Counted from the stretch's first letter, positions 1-9,680 are shown. The stretch is 64,000 bases of DNA from Rivularia sp. PCC 7116 (GCF_000316665.1 NC_019678.1:3534001-3598000); one strand, 5' to 3'. The notes: generated from the sequence alone by a model not told the origin. Program-made: numbers and translations.

Positions 1-2
1 CT

Positions 3-524
3 GCGATGGCAACTTCTGCTGCTCCAACTTTTTTTGAACCTTATAAATTAGCGATGCGCGGTTGTGATGATGCTGGCGATTATGCTTTAGTCGATGGTGC
101 AATGTTTGCAAATAATCCTACAGCCTTAGCAATTGTTGAAGCTATTATCTATTCGCAAAATCACGGTGAAGAAATAGGTTTAGAAAATATTTTAGTTGCT
201 TCTTTTGGTACCGGTTCTCTGACAAGAAAATTTCCTTACGACGAAGCAGTTAATTGGGGAAAACTGCAATGGTTGCAGCCATTAATTAATATTTTTCTTG
301 ATGGTGCTAGCGAGGTCGCAAACTATCAATTAAGACAGTTATTACCGGATGCCCAAAATATCGATAAACAGTACTACCGCTTCCAAAAAGAATTAACTGA
401 AGCAAATGATGATTTAGATAATACGACTGAAGAAAATATGAAATTATTGGAAAAAGTTGCACATACAATTATTTCAGAGCAAAGTCGAGAACTTGATAAA
501 TTGTGCGAGCATCTTGGAGCTTAA
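3..524 (+). CDS. Patatin-like phospholipase, C-terminal part (5' end outside window)
   Basis: The frame is open to the left edge, so the gene starts upstream; the first Met at base 6 lies inside a conserved patatin segment (AMATSAAPTFF, normally ARATSAAPTYF) and is not the real start. The DG(A/G) motif that supplies the catalytic Asp of the Ser-Asp dyad is visible as LVDGAMFANNPT near residue 28 of the visible part. The Ser-containing GxSxG motif must lie outside the window. The family hydrolyses acyl esters of membrane lipids. The C-terminal part is helical and Asn/Glu-rich. Family assignment is strong; substrate is unknown. Confidence 0.85.
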   Translation, partial: AMATSAAPTFFEPYKLAMRGCDDAGDYALVDGAMFANNPTALAIVEAIIYSQNHGEEIGLENILVASFGTGSLTRKFPYDEAVNWGKLQWLQPLINIFLDGASEVANYQLRQLLPDAQNIDKQYYRFQKELTEANDDLDNTTEENMKLLEKVAHTIISEQSRELDKLCEHLGA

Positions 525-895
525 AAAGACTCTTGATTATTTAATTTAGCCAAGAAATCTTGTAGGTTGGGTTAGACACGATAAGTAATGTGAGCTTGTG
601 ACGAAAATCGATCAAATCGTGTCGTAACCCAACATGATTATTTAAAGATAGACTTAGAAGTTTTCTTGCGTCTAATCAAACCTACTAACTGTTCTCTGTT
701 CCTTTTCACTCAACGGCTTTTAACACTGAAGGCATATTACTTTAGACTGAGAAACTTTTAAGAATAAATTCCTTTTGGGTGACGGATTTTAGCAATAAAC
801 AGCGTTAATCTACAGCACAGAAGTGCAGCTACTGTTCCTAACCCAGACGGTAACAAGCTTTATCTTTATACAAATTAACTTCCTGTTACCAACCT
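525..895. other. Intergenic gap holding one palindromic repeat
   Basis: No coding frame of note in 371 bases. It contains the palindromic repeat at 562-634 listed separately; the rest is AT-rich. The PEBP gene begins at the right edge with only a weak ribosome site. Confidence 0.6.
562..634. repeat. Dispersed palindromic repeat (GTTGGGTTA...TAACCCAAC)
   Basis: The left arm GTAGGTTGGGTTAGACACGA and right arm ATCGTGTCGTAACCCAAC are complementary apart from a one-base slip. A second copy lies at 33270-33345, where it cuts a kinase gene short. Such small non-coding palindromes are common in Nostocales genomes and are thought to be mobilised in trans. Confidence 0.8.
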
Positions 896-1354
896 ATGAA
901 ATTAGAAAGCGATAGTTTTTCTGCGGATGGATTAATTCCACCTGAATTTACCTGCGATGGTGAAGCAATTTCCCCATCTTTGAAGTGGGATGAACCACCT
1001 CGTGAAACCCAAAGTCTGGTGTTAATCATGGACGATCCAGATGCTCCCGGTAAGACTTTTGTTCATTGGGTGCTTTACGATATTCCACCGAAAACTCGTT
1101 ATATCCCTCAAGCAATTGCGCCGGATGCAATGCTAGATGGTAGCGGGATTCACGGCACTAACGACTACGAACAATTTGGTTACGGAGCTCCATGTCCCCC
1201 CGACGGAACCCATCGCTACTATTTCAAGCTATATGCTTTAGACACATCTTTAGGTTTAGCTGCGGGTGCTAGTAAAAAAGATATCGAAGCAGCTATGGAA
1301 GGGCATATAGTTTCGCAAACAGAATTAATCGGACGCTACAAACGACAAAAGTAG
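896..1354 (+). CDS. YbhB/YbcL-family PEBP-like protein
   Basis: This 152-aa protein has the phosphatidylethanolamine-binding protein (PEBP, Raf kinase inhibitor-like) fold signatures: the anion-pocket motif DDPDAP followed by FVHWVLYDIP at about residues 45-65, and GTHRYYFKLYALD at about 104-116. Length is typical for bacterial YbhB/YbcL proteins. No signal peptide is seen, so it is probably cytoplasmic. Bacterial members have no firmly known substrate. It stands alone, with repeats on both sides. Confidence 0.92.
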   Translation: MKLESDSFSADGLIPPEFTCDGEAISPSLKWDEPPRETQSLVLIMDDPDAPGKTFVHWVLYDIPPKTRYIPQAIAPDAMLDGSGIHGTNDYEQFGYGAPCPPDGTHRYYFKLYALDTSLGLAAGASKKDIEAAMEGHIVSQTELIGRYKRQK

Positions 1355-1427
1355 TTTTTAGTAGTTTTTTTAATGAACTGGTGAAAGGAATTCGTAGTAG
1401 GTAATAGGGAATAGAAAACAGCAAAAT

Positions 1428-1490
1428 AAACCGGGTTTCTAGTCGTAAAAATATTATTCTTAGTTTAGCGATTCATTAGAAACCCGGTTT
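1428..1490. repeat. Inverted repeat with AAACCGGGTTTCTA arms
   Basis: A 14-base left arm AAACCGGGTTTCTA and the exact complementary right arm TAGAAACCCGGTTT flank an AT-rich loop of about 35 bases. A related GAAACCGGGTTTCTT sequence lies at about 38577-38591. It could act as a terminator for the PEBP gene but looks like a dispersed element. Confidence 0.75.
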
Positions 1491-1555
1491 CTAATCTAAG
1501 CACAACATATGACTTTAATCTAAAATTGAAATTATAGTCATGCAAGGTACGGCTT

Positions 1556-2344
1556 ATGTCTTCTCCATTTCCAGGAATGAACCCCTATCTAGAAAATCCT
1601 GAATTATGGTCGGAAGTTCATCATCGTTTGATTACAGCAATTGCTGATGCAGTAGAACCGCAACTTAGCCTAGAATATCGGGTAGCTATCGAAAAGCGGA
1701 CTTATTTAGGTGATGTTGAAGATTCGGTTTTGGTGGGAATTCCTGATGTAGCTGTAACAACTAAAAAAAATACTTCTACTGAGAATAAAGTAGCAACAGC
1801 AACTTTACCCGTTCAAGGTGAATCGGTAACTGTAAAACTTCCAGTACCGGAAGAAAAGAAAGAAGCATATTTAGAAATTCGAGAAGTCGCAACTGGGTAT
1901 GTCGTAACAACTATCGAAGTTCTTTCTCCTACTAATAAACGTACCGGAAAAGGAAGAGATGCTTACGAAGAAAAGCGTCGAGATGTATTAAGTACTCCTA
2001 CACATTTGGTAGAAATTGACTTGCTTCGTGCTGGCAGCCCGATGCAAATTCTTAGCGAAATTCCAAAAACTGATTATCGCATCTTAGTTGCTCGTGGAAA
2101 TCGTCGTCCCTTAGCTGAAGTGTTCGGATTTTATCTTCAACAACAAATCCCTCAATTTTTGCTTCCTCTCAAATCTGAAGACAACGAACCTTTGGTAGAC
2201 TTACAAAGTTTGTTAGAGCAAGTTTACGAAAGAGGAAGATTTTATTTAGCAATTGATTATAGTATTGAACCAGTACCAGCGTTAAATTCGGAAGATAAAA
2301 TTTGGGCTGATACACTTTTGAAAGAGAAAGAATTGCGTAGTTAA
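1556..2344 (+). CDS. DUF4058 family protein
   Basis: The 262-aa product starts SPFPGMNPYLENPELWSEVH, the hallmark N terminus of DUF4058, a family abundant in cyanobacteria and Planctomycetes and of unknown function. A central IEVLSPTNKR segment and a C-terminal acidic region ending in LLKE also fit. The Uma2-like spread of this family suggests a nuclease-fold relation, but that is inference. The ATG at 1556 is directly before the conserved N-terminal motif, so the start is secure. Confidence 0.9.
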   Translation: MSSPFPGMNPYLENPELWSEVHHRLITAIADAVEPQLSLEYRVAIEKRTYLGDVEDSVLVGIPDVAVTTKKNTSTENKVATATLPVQGESVTVKLPVPEEKKEAYLEIREVATGYVVTTIEVLSPTNKRTGKGRDAYEEKRRDVLSTPTHLVEIDLLRAGSPMQILSEIPKTDYRILVARGNRRPLAEVFGFYLQQQIPQFLLPLKSEDNEPLVDLQSLLEQVYERGRFYLAIDYSIEPVPALNSEDKIWADTLLKEKELRS

Positions 2345-2363
2345 AATATTTTGGGACTAATAA

Positions 2364-3221
2364 CTATTTAGAGAAATAACCAGTGTAGCAAGAACCAATC
2401 TGTTGGAAATTCAAAGAGCAGTAAAGCGCGATCGCGGGAATATTCTCTTTATCTACCCACAGTTTCAAAACTGCATATTCTGAAAGTAATTCTTTAGCCA
2501 AAAACGCTAGCAGTTGTCGAGCTAATCCCTGTCTGCGAAATTCGGGAAAAGTGAATGGCGCTACTACCAAAGCATAATTTGCTGTTGGATTGTACCTAAC
2601 AACTGAAGCAATTTTACCAGAGTATTCTAAAACTGCTATCTGACGCTTTTTAATTAAACTGTTCCAATCGCGATTCGGATTTCCACTACCGCGCTCTGTA
2701 ATATATGCTTGCTCGTAAGCTATGAGTGCAGGTTTATCTTGTAATGTTGCCCAACGACCTTTACTATTATCTTTAATCTCAGATAGTTGAGTACAAATCA
2801 TTACTAATTGGTCATATTCTCTTTCTATTTGATAATGTTCGAGCATCAGCGGACGAATCCACTGTTTAACTTGACTTGAAGTAATAATTTTTTTAGGTAA
2901 ACCGCATTTTTTAACCAGGGAAAATAAGATTTTGGTAGTAATTTGATTGCTACTCTCAAAAGATGTTTGAGTATTTTGAGAATTTATCATCATAGCTCCT
3001 TGAATATTATCCGGAGTTACCTTTTGATTTATAGATGGTTTGTAGGAAATAGCAACTAATTCTCCAGTTTTATCGGGAACGATTTTACCTAGAATAACAA
3101 GATTAAGAGCGTATTCTAAATCTGGATTTGCAGGATGATATTTTTGTAACCAGTAAGCAGCAGCTTTTATTTGTTGATGAGAAGGAAATATAATAATTTT
3201 ATCGCGCTTGGTTTGATGCAT
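2364..3221 (-). CDS. GNAT family N-acetyltransferase
   Basis: The C-terminal ~120 residues form a GNAT fold: VVRYNPTANYALVVAPFTFPEFRRQGLARQLLAFL carries the acetyl-CoA pyrophosphate-binding signature (R/Q-x-x-G-x-A/G as RRQGLA), followed by LWVDKENIPAIALYCSLNFQQIG typical of motif B. The first ~150 residues are a separate, poorly conserved helical domain that may recognise the acceptor. Convergent with the DUF4058 gene, 19 bases apart, so the two share a terminator region. Substrate unknown. Confidence 0.85.
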   Translation of the reverse strand: MHQTKRDKIIIFPSHQQIKAAAYWLQKYHPANPDLEYALNLVILGKIVPDKTGELVAISYKPSINQKVTPDNIQGAMMINSQNTQTSFESSNQITTKILFSLVKKCGLPKKIITSSQVKQWIRPLMLEHYQIEREYDQLVMICTQLSEIKDNSKGRWATLQDKPALIAYEQAYITERGSGNPNRDWNSLIKKRQIAVLEYSGKIASVVRYNPTANYALVVAPFTFPEFRRQGLARQLLAFLAKELLSEYAVLKLWVDKENIPAIALYCSLNFQQIGSCYTGYFSK

Positions 3222-3400
3222 TCAGATAATCTGCCAAAATGTTGATTTTTACTATTTGTTTATAAACAAAAAAAACTTTCTGTAAAACAAATATTATCAA
3301 GAGAAACTTTAATTTGAAAGCTTTCTTGAGAGCTACACTGAAAAGAAGGCAGTTGAATAAAATTATCTATATTGATAAATTATACTTATAAATCAAATAA

Positions 3401-3425
3401 CCTAGCTTCTTCAAAAAACTAGGTC
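3401..3425 (-). terminator. Probable terminator hairpin of the lipoprotein gene
   Basis: ACCTAG ... CTAGGT arms with an A/T-rich loop, about 40 bases beyond the stop of the lipoprotein gene on the minus strand. The stem is short, so this is a moderate call. Confidence 0.45.
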
Positions 3426-3464
3426 ATTAATATGCTTTAATTTCACCAGATTTATTAACTATTC

Positions 3465-4316
3465 TTAAATACTCTTCAATCCTTCTGCTCTCAGAATAAC
3501 TTTACCGCTTTGACGAACTATTAAAGTTGAACCTTGAGGATTATTACCATCTTCAGTAATCGCACTTTCTATAGCATAACTATATTCTCCATTTTTCCAA
3601 CCAGTTACACATTTACCATTCCGACAATAAACTTTACCACCTGTTAGTTCGAGACAATTGCCTTTAGAATCGCAGCCATAATATTTGACGTTTCCGGTAT
3701 TATTAACACCATTCCAAGAATCGTAATTGCTAAGTTTGATAGTCCATTCGCCGTTACTCAAAGTTTGAGTATCTCCGGAAGATTTTCCAGATTTAGAACC
3801 ACCAATAACTTCCATTTTGACAATTGCGGATTCTTTTTTAGTCTTGCCGCAAGGTTCGATACTTTGACAGTCATTGAAATTTAATATCTTGTAGCTAAGT
3901 TTAACTTTTTGATTTATAAATTTTTCTTTGTCAGCACAGATATCAAAATCAGCATTAATATTATGCTCTTTTCCTTTTTCGTCAATTAAGGTTACATAGC
4001 AAGCCAAATCACCTTGTTCTATTCTTTTAATAGTTCCAACTTTTGGCTGTCCTTTTCCTGCTATAAGATTTCTAGAAACATTCTTAACTGGATTTGTTGT
4101 CTTACTAAAATCTTTATTAGCGTTAGTTGAAGTATCTGTTATGTCTTTATTTACTGAGTCTACTTGTGAATTATCTTTTATATCACCCGCATCTGAAACT
4201 ATTTCGGAATTATCTGACGGAATTTGATTATCAGTATTGTTTGTTTGAGCGTTATTACAGCCAACGAATAATAAAGAAGTAATTAAAACCGCAGTTGTGA
4301 AGATAGACTTTTTCAT
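3465..4316 (-). CDS. Putative lipoprotein of unknown function
   Basis: The 283-aa product has a lipoprotein signal peptide: charged MKKS, hydrophobic core, and lipobox LFVGC with the acylated Cys at residue 20. A Ser/Thr/Asn/Asp-rich linker (about 22-80) follows, as in exported proteins tethered to a membrane. The mature region has two small domains: one around VGTIKRIEQGDLACYVTLIDEKG (about 97-170), and one about 190-283 with several Cys (YGC..KGNC, VYCRNGKC) that could form disulfides in the periplasm. I do not recognise the family. Confidence 0.7.
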   Translation of the reverse strand: MKKSIFTTAVLITSLLFVGCNNAQTNNTDNQIPSDNSEIVSDAGDIKDNSQVDSVNKDITDTSTNANKDFSKTTNPVKNVSRNLIAGKGQPKVGTIKRIEQGDLACYVTLIDEKGKEHNINADFDICADKEKFINQKVKLSYKILNFNDCQSIEPCGKTKKESAIVKMEVIGGSKSGKSSGDTQTLSNGEWTIKLSNYDSWNGVNNTGNVKYYGCDSKGNCLELTGGKVYCRNGKCVTGWKNGEYSYAIESAITEDGNNPQGSTLIVRQSGKVILRAEGLKSI

Positions 4317-4660
4317 GTTCTGTAAAATATTGGAGATTATAGATTTTAACTATAGATAGATTTTCATACAAGCTAAAATATGTATATTCCGAAAATTATT
4401 TTTATTTTATTTTTAAAAGTTAATTACATGAAATAGGGAACCTTTACAAGAGGTAAAATTCTTCAAGAATATAGCTCAGGATAATAATTTACTGTTGGAA
4501 TACTAATAATATCAGGTTTGCATTAATAGTTATTATTAATGCTCGTAGTTGCGTTTTCGCGCTCCCTATAAAAGGCGCTGTAAGCGTTAGCAGAGAGTGT
4601 CCGTAACGACATAGCTTTCTCGCAGAGTAGCGCAACTACAAACATTTTCCGCGTTAATTT
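4317..4660. other. Intergenic gap with palindromic repeat
   Basis: The 344-base gap contains the repeat at 4541-4643 and otherwise AT-rich DNA, including the promoter region of the lipoprotein gene. No further gene seen. Confidence 0.55.
4541..4643. repeat. Compound palindromic repeat with GTAGTTGCG/CGCAACTAC arms
   Basis: Outer 9-base arms GTAGTTGCG (4545-4553) and CGCAACTAC (4631-4639) enclose a core of the GTTAGCAGAGAGTGTCCGTAACGACA type. The core resembles repeats at 25091-25124 and 28380-28406. The same outer arm recurs at 29378-29432. Confidence 0.7.
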
Positions 4661-5257
4661 TCACAATCCATAAACCCGATTCCCATCACCGGGTAAAATA
4701 GTCAACGACCTAGGATTTATCCTATTACCGACAGTAACTTCGGTTTCTCCATCCCAAACTTCAATGGAAAGTACTTTATCTGCGGAGCCTTCGTAATCAA
4801 AGTATTGACACCGCGAAGCTGTACGTCTTTGCACGGTACCTTCACGACTCATACTCGCTACCCCAGAGTCAACGCATTTATAATTTTCATCCCCGAAAGT
4901 TAACTTTTTAGGTGGTGGTGTTTCGCTAATATCTAATTGATTGGTTGCTTCTAGTAATGCAACTTCTACAGTGTCGTCTTCATCCACGCTTAACCATCTA
5001 ATGTCATTATTATCTTGCAGCATATATTCCAGCCAGGAATACTCACCATCTTTATAAGTAAGTTTTCCTTCCACCACCCAGTCAATACCCATGTATTGAA
5101 CAATATCGCCGATTTGCAAATTAAATATATTGCGTTTGAGCGACGGTAATTCTTTTTTAGGTTTACTACCAGGTAATGTACCTCGCTGTTGAAGCACTAA
5201 TAAATAAGCTCCGCCAGCGATGATTACGAAAACTCCAAGCCATAGTAATAGTGTCAT
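4661..5257 (-). CDS. DUF4178 domain membrane protein
   Basis: A 198-aa protein with one N-terminal membrane helix (residues about 3-22, LLLWLGVFVIIAGGAYLLVL) and a DUF4178 domain after it: NIFNLQIGDIVQYMGIDWVVEGKL, then YSWLEYMLQD and RWLSVDEDD. A second half has SRCQYFDYEG and LSIEVWDGETEVTVGNRI. DUF4178 genes often neighbour membrane-bound spermidine synthase homologues in bacteria; here one lies 2.3 kb away on the same strand. The role is unknown; a membrane-anchored accessory protein of a polyamine-related system is inference. Confidence 0.8.
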   Translation of the reverse strand: MTLLLWLGVFVIIAGGAYLLVLQQRGTLPGSKPKKELPSLKRNIFNLQIGDIVQYMGIDWVVEGKLTYKDGEYSWLEYMLQDNNDIRWLSVDEDDTVEVALLEATNQLDISETPPPKKLTFGDENYKCVDSGVASMSREGTVQRRTASRCQYFDYEGSADKVLSIEVWDGETEVTVGNRINPRSLTILPGDGNRVYGL

Positions 5258-5331
5258 AGTTTTTCCTTGAGATTTTTTTATAGGGGGGTAGGGGGCAATC
5301 GGTTCAGTTCAGAAATTGATCTGTTGAGATA

Positions 5332-5368
5332 AGCAGGGGGAGCAGGGGGGCAGGGGGCAGGGGGAGAG
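5332..5368. repeat. G-rich short tandem repeat (AGCAGGGGG type)
   Basis: Repeated AGCAGGGGG/CAGGGGG units just before the GST-like gene's 3' end and after the DUF4178 start. Runs of five or six G could form a G-quadruplex. Similar tracts are spread through Nostocales genomes. Confidence 0.7.
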
Positions 5369-5376
5369 AATATTGC

Positions 5377-6582
5377 TTATCTTATGGCAAAGTTAGATGG
5401 ATCTTGGTCTCTGCGATGCCTAATGGGAATTGGTTCTGGCTGTCTTTCACCAGCTAAAGCTGCGGTTTTTTCCAGGGATTCCCTTAAATGCTTGGCTGCA
5501 TAGATGGACATATCTCGGGGTACATTTATGCGATCGCGCAGATATCGTAGAGCAACATCTGAACCTGCTGGAGGTACGCAGTCTTTACCAGTCATCATGT
5601 GGGTTAAAGCACAGCGTAGCGCTTCATCGAATAATTTATCCTTGGCGGGGTTGACTCGGATAATATTAGCGCGGTGTGCGATCGTTCTCTGAAGGGCTTC
5701 GGAGCGGGAGTTTTCGGGTTCTGGATAACCAACATCTGGCAGTCCAAACCAAGGACCATTATCTACCCGCGCTTTATTAATCAGCATTTGGGGTTCGCCG
5801 TTTTCCCAACAGCCCCCCATCTGTGGCGGCAAATCGTGTACGTGGGTGTGAAAGTCGCTCTGGGTACCGCGATAGGTTGGTCGAGTTTCCATTGCCGCAA
5901 ACCATGCGTTAAAGCGAGGATTGTCTTCCCGCATGGAGTAGCCTTTGTAGTAATAAAGGCTGGCATTCATTCTTTCTACATAAGGGGTAAAGATGACATC
6001 AACTATGCCGAAGTTATCTAGAAAGTAAGGTCCCGGAGTTGCCGCCAACGCTTGCTCAATTTTAGCCACTACTTGTATAAATTGTTCTCGGTTGCGTTGT
6101 TCTTGTTGAGAAGAACTTGCTGGGTAGCACAGCCAAGAACACCATGCTCTAAATAAAAGTCGTTCTAATTGGCGTAGAGGAATCACATTAGAATCTTGCA
6201 TTCCTTGATTCAATACGCCAAAAACTCTTTCCAAAGCAATCAAAATATCATCGCTTTCGGTAATAATCTGCCCATCTAGCTCGATAGCGGGGAGCATTCC
6301 TGACGGAACTTTACGTTTATACCAACTTTCTTTCTTCCCGTAGCAGAACATTGTCACTTTCTCGATGCGGTAGGGAATTTGTTTTTCCTCCAACCACAAC
6401 CAAATTTTTTGACAGTAAGGACACCAAGCGTGATTATCGCGGTAAAGCGTTACCCGTACATCAGATTCCGACTGCCCAAATAAGCGCAACCTGGCTCTAG
6501 CATTCGTAGAGCCATTTACCGTATCTATTTCATAATCCGTAAGTGTTTCTAGTTCTTGCCAGCTAAGAGGAGTGGTAGTCAT
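5377..6582 (-). CDS. Glutathione S-transferase family protein
   Basis: A 401-aa protein. Residues about 38-125 are a thioredoxin-fold GST N domain with a CPYC redox motif ([21 protein letters not shown]) and [20 protein letters not shown], the cis-Pro and Ser/Asp glutathione-contact motif. Residues about 130-235 are the helical C domain. A further ~160 residues, with [23 protein letters not shown], form an extension that ordinary ~220-aa GSTs lack. It probably acts in thiol-linked detoxification or reduction; substrate unknown. The ATG at 6582 precedes [11 protein letters not shown] and no better start is seen. Confidence 0.88.
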   Translation of the reverse strand: MTTTPLSWQELETLTDYEIDTVNGSTNARARLRLFGQSESDVRVTLYRDNHAWCPYCQKIWLWLEEKQIPYRIEKVTMFCYGKKESWYKRKVPSGMLPAIELDGQIITESDDILIALERVFGVLNQGMQDSNVIPLRQLERLLFRAWCSWLCYPASSSQQEQRNREQFIQVVAKIEQALAATPGPYFLDNFGIVDVIFTPYVERMNASLYYYKGYSMREDNPRFNAWFAAMETRPTYRGTQSDFHTHVHDLPPQMGGCWENGEPQMLINKARVDNGPWFGLPDVGYPEPENSRSEALQRTIAHRANIIRVNPAKDKLFDEALRCALTHMMTGKDCVPPAGSDVALRYLRDRINVPRDMSIYAAKHLRESLEKTAALAGERQPEPIPIRHRRDQDPSNFAIR

Positions 6583-6715
6583 AGGATGAGTTGATATGGC
6601 TTTACTAAGGACTTTTCTTGACTCTACAATATTTTTTATTGCACTAAGTAGGTCGGTTTTAAAAATCGTAATTAGGATAAGGGAGTAGGAAAATAATAAA
6701 CGGTAAGAGGTAAAA

Positions 6716-7342
6716 ATGACTCAAACGCTACCTAAAGTACTAACAGAAACACTAATAACATTTGAAGAATTTGCCAACTTAGACACGGGGGATAAAAGAT
6801 ATGAGTTACATTCGGGGATACTTGTAGAAATGGCTCAACCAATCGGAGAACATGAAAACGTTACAGGTTTTTTTATCAGAAAATTATCAGCCAGATTTGA
6901 AAACTTCGATTTACCCTACTTTATTGCTCCAAAAGTTTTAGTAAAACCATTAGGCAAAGATTCTGGCTTTTTACCCGATGTCTTGGTATTAGATAAACGT
7001 AATTTAGCCAACGAGCCATTATATAGAAAGGAATCAACCGTCTCTCAAAGTGCATCAATTCCTTTAGTAATAGAAGTGGTAAGCACAAACTGGCAAGACG
7101 ATTACGCCCTAAAATTTGACGAATACAGCGATATTGGCATACCTGAGTACTGGATTGTTGATTATCTTGGAATAGGTGGTAAAGAGTTCATTGGTAGCCC
7201 AAAAGAAGCAACGTTTACAATTTGCGAATTAGTAAATGGTCAGTATGTCAGAACAGCATTAAAAAGTGGAACTATTCAATCAAAAGCATTTCCCAATCTA
7301 AATTTAACTGTTGAGCAAATTTTTAATGCTGCTGCATTTTAA
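6716..7342 (+). CDS. Uma2 family endonuclease (DUF820)
   Basis: The 208-aa product is a PD-(D/E)XK-fold Uma2 protein: [26 protein letters not shown] at the N terminus, the metal-binding Asp in [10 protein letters not shown], the Glu in LVIEVVS, the Lys in YALKFDEY, and IPEYWIVDY near residue 141. These proteins are greatly expanded in cyanobacteria; their biological role is not settled and many may be remnants of mobile elements. A second member lies at 55954-56568 but is clearly divergent. Start chosen at the ATG after AAGAGGTAAAA. Confidence 0.9.
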   Translation: MTQTLPKVLTETLITFEEFANLDTGDKRYELHSGILVEMAQPIGEHENVTGFFIRKLSARFENFDLPYFIAPKVLVKPLGKDSGFLPDVLVLDKRNLANEPLYRKESTVSQSASIPLVIEVVSTNWQDDYALKFDEYSDIGIPEYWIVDYLGIGGKEFIGSPKEATFTICELVNGQYVRTALKSGTIQSKAFPNLNLTVEQIFNAAAF

Positions 7343-7518
7343 GGCTTATTTATAACTCATAATTCCTAACTCAGAACTATGCCCAATTGCCAATGCCCCA
7401 TGCCCTTTAGTAACGCTATACAACCTAAGATGGTGCGTGACGCGATTATCTTCCTTATCGTCATAACCAAATTAATCGAACACGTCACATACCCTATAAT
7501 TACTAACTCCTAACTATT

Positions 7519-7562
7519 CCCAATCCCCAATGCCCAATGCCCAATGCCCAATTACCCATTAC
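7519..7562. repeat. Heptameric short tandem repeat (CCCAATG)
   Basis: About four tandem copies of CCCAATG followed by degenerate units (CCCAATT, CCCATTA). Lies at the 3' end of the aminopropyltransferase gene. A looser copy of the same sequence is at 7379-7402. Confidence 0.8.
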
Positions 7563-7566
7563 CAAA

Positions 7567-9147
7567 TTAATAATTCAACCATCGCGCTTGCATTTGATAG
7601 CTAACAATTACGGGATGGGAAAGTCGATTTATTTCTACGTTTCCTAACTGTATATCTTTTGGTAGTTCAAATAAATTATGTAATAAGCTTTCTGTTAAAA
7701 AGCGGGTTTCTACGGGGAGTTGCAGTTTTTCTGAGTTTAATTCTTGACGGGATGCCAAGACAAAACCCCAAGGACCAAAACTAGGAACGGTTACTGTATA
7801 AGGATTTACTTTTAATCCGACTTCTCCAAGTGTTGCGGCTATACAACTAATTACTTTCGGAGCAAAAAATGAACTCGATGCTTGCGTTACAAAAACACCT
7901 TCATCTGCAAGTCTTCCTAATAAACGTCGGTAAAAACCTTCTGAGTACAGTTTGGCGATCACTTTTTGGTCTGGATCGGGGAAGTCTGCAATAATTACGT
8001 CGAATTTTTCTTTAAGTTTGGGCACGCTTAGAAATGCGTCGGCGTTGATTACTTCTACCCGAGAATCCTGCAAAGAATTATCGTTAACTGTTCTTAATTG
8101 TGGGTGACGGCTGGCTATTTTAACAACTTCTGGATCTAATTCGATTAGTACTACTTTTTCAACTTCTTTCCATTTAAGTACTTCTCTAATTGCCATGCCA
8201 TCCCCAGCACCTAATACCAAAACCTTTTTTCTATCAGGTGTTGCGCTCATGGCTGGATGCACTAATCCTTCATGATAGCGGTATTCATCTATCGTGGAAA
8301 GTTGTAAATCGCCGTTGAGAAACAATCTGGCATCTTTACCTTTACGGGTTAATACAATTCTTTGATAAGGAGATTGTACTCTTTTAACTATAGGTGCTGA
8401 ATATAAGTTATTTTCTAATTTATTGCTGATGGGAATAGTTGCAGGTGCCAGAGTTAAAAGCAGTACACCCAAAATTAAACCGATGTAGCTCCAACGTTTT
8501 AAATGGGAAAAATTGCGTCCGATAAAAAATACCATCAAAGCCGGTAATGCTCCTAATATAAAAGCAGTAGGAAACATGCCGCACATCGGTAGCAAAAGAA
8601 CTGGAAAACCTAGCGAACCGAAAAGCGCTCCCACATAATCCAGCGCCAGCACTCCAGCTAAAGCTTCTCGAACTCCTTCCTGCATTTCCAGAACTCTGGT
8701 TAAAATTGGTACTTCTAAACCGGCGAGTATTCCCAGCAAAATCGTGACTAAAAATAACCCCAGCCAAATCGAACCATTCATCACGAATAAAGCGAACAAA
8801 CCCAGAGGTAGCAAGGCTGTTAATGGAGCGATCGCCAATTCTACACCCACAAAAGTTAACAGCAGTTTGCGTTGTAGCAAACGACCTTCACCATTAGGTT
8901 CAATAAACTGGCTCAAGTAAGAACCAACACCCATAGCCGCCAAAAAACCACCGACAGCAATACCATAAGCAAGAGCTTGATTACCTACCAAATAGCTAGC
9001 TAAAGTACCTAAAAGTAGTTCAACAGCCAGCCCGCAGCCAGAAGAAACAGCCGCAGCAGCCAGTAATAATTTATGTTGAGTACTGGTTAAAGAATAACTA
9101 TCCTTTACAGTACTTTCCCCTATCTCAGAAAAATTATTTGCTTCCAT
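7567..9147 (-). CDS. Membrane-anchored polyamine aminopropyltransferase (spermidine synthase-like)
   Basis: A 526-aa protein. The first ~240 residues contain about seven hydrophobic helices (for example LLLAAAAVSSGCGLAVELLLG, LFALFVMNGSIWLGLFLVTI). The C-terminal half is a spermidine synthase domain: YHEGLVHPAM, the nucleotide loop VLVLGAGDGMAIRE, the acidic ELDPEVV strand end, and ADFPDPD in the place of the catalytic DxxDP. The usual soluble SpeE is about 290 aa, so this is the membrane form. It would transfer an aminopropyl group from decarboxylated AdoMet to an amine, but the acceptor is unknown. It belongs to a minus-strand group with the DUF4178 gene and the 356-aa membrane protein gene. 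Confidence 0.85.
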   Translation of the reverse strand: MEANNFSEIGESTVKDSYSLTSTQHKLLLAAAAVSSGCGLAVELLLGTLASYLVGNQALAYGIAVGGFLAAMGVGSYLSQFIEPNGEGRLLQRKLLLTFVGVELAIAPLTALLPLGLFALFVMNGSIWLGLFLVTILLGILAGLEVPILTRVLEMQEGVREALAGVLALDYVGALFGSLGFPVLLLPMCGMFPTAFILGALPALMVFFIGRNFSHLKRWSYIGLILGVLLLTLAPATIPISNKLENNLYSAPIVKRVQSPYQRIVLTRKGKDARLFLNGDLQLSTIDEYRYHEGLVHPAMSATPDRKKVLVLGAGDGMAIREVLKWKEVEKVVLIELDPEVVKIASRHPQLRTVNDNSLQDSRVEVINADAFLSVPKLKEKFDVIIADFPDPDQKVIAKLYSEGFYRRLLGRLADEGVFVTQASSSFFAPKVISCIAATLGEVGLKVNPYTVTVPSFGPWGFVLASRQELNSEKLQLPVETRFLTESLLHNLFELPKDIQLGNVEINRLSHPVIVSYQMQARWLNY

Positions 9148-9168
9148 TTCATTTCAGTAAACAGCGAA

Positions 9169-9262
9169 CAGTTAACAGTTAACAGTTAACAGTTGTTCAT
9201 CCGGAGGATGTGGATCATCAGTGAGCAGTGGGCAGTGGGCAGTGAGCGGTGAGCGGTGAGTA
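9169..9262. repeat. Two adjacent heptameric tandem repeat tracts
   Basis: 9169-9195 holds four copies of CAGTTAA; 9219-9262 holds CAGTGGG/CAGTGAG/CGGTGAG units, also with period seven. Between them is a short palindrome ATCCGGAGGAT. This fills the gap between the aminopropyltransferase and the small glycine-tailed gene. Confidence 0.85.
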
Positions 9263-9372
9263 ATTAAGAGCTATCAACAATTTAGTGGGAGCGTCTCGCT
9301 CCCTACTAGCTGCTTACTAAAAATATTTCTCCCCCTCTCCCTCTCTCACTCTCTCCCTCTCCCCCATCTCTC

Positions 9373-9609
9373 TTACTTTCCGGTACCGGGACCTCCACCT
9401 CGGAAACCACCGTATGAAGAACGTTCGGATGAGTAAAATATCCAGGTTCCCCGGTTGTTGTAGTAGCCTGATGCACTAGTTCCGCGACGAGGGGAGAAGT
9501 TTGCTTGTTTTTCTTCGCGCAATACGAAAGCAGATTTTTGGGTATAAGCGTCGGTAATTGACCATATTGCCATTAGTGCGGCTATTCCAGCAAAAACTTT
9601 TGTAAGCAT
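9373..9609 (-). CDS. Small exported or membrane protein with GGGPGTGK tail
   Basis: 78 aa: an N-terminal hydrophobic segment (LTKVFAGIAALMAIWSITDAY, about 2-22) that could be a signal anchor, a basic/aromatic middle (YYNNRGTWIFYSSERSSYGGF) and a glycine-rich end GFRGGGPGTGK. It is a clear relative of the 49-aa product at 11029-11178, which ends GGGPGRGK. The two flank the 356-aa membrane protein gene on the same strand. No known family recognised; the conserved tail suggests a shared binding or sorting function. Confidence 0.7.
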   Translation of the reverse strand: MLTKVFAGIAALMAIWSITDAYTQKSAFVLREEKQANFSPRRGTSASGYYNNRGTWIFYSSERSSYGGFRGGGPGTGK

Positions 9610-9680
9610 AGTTTTTATTTAAATTATTGTTTGTTTTACCTGTTTTTTCAATCCAAAATTCAAATTCAAAATTCAAAATC

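Noticed and set aside
5430-6021. Several plus-strand open frames opposite the GST gene
   Set aside because: Antisense shadows of a well supported minus-strand gene.
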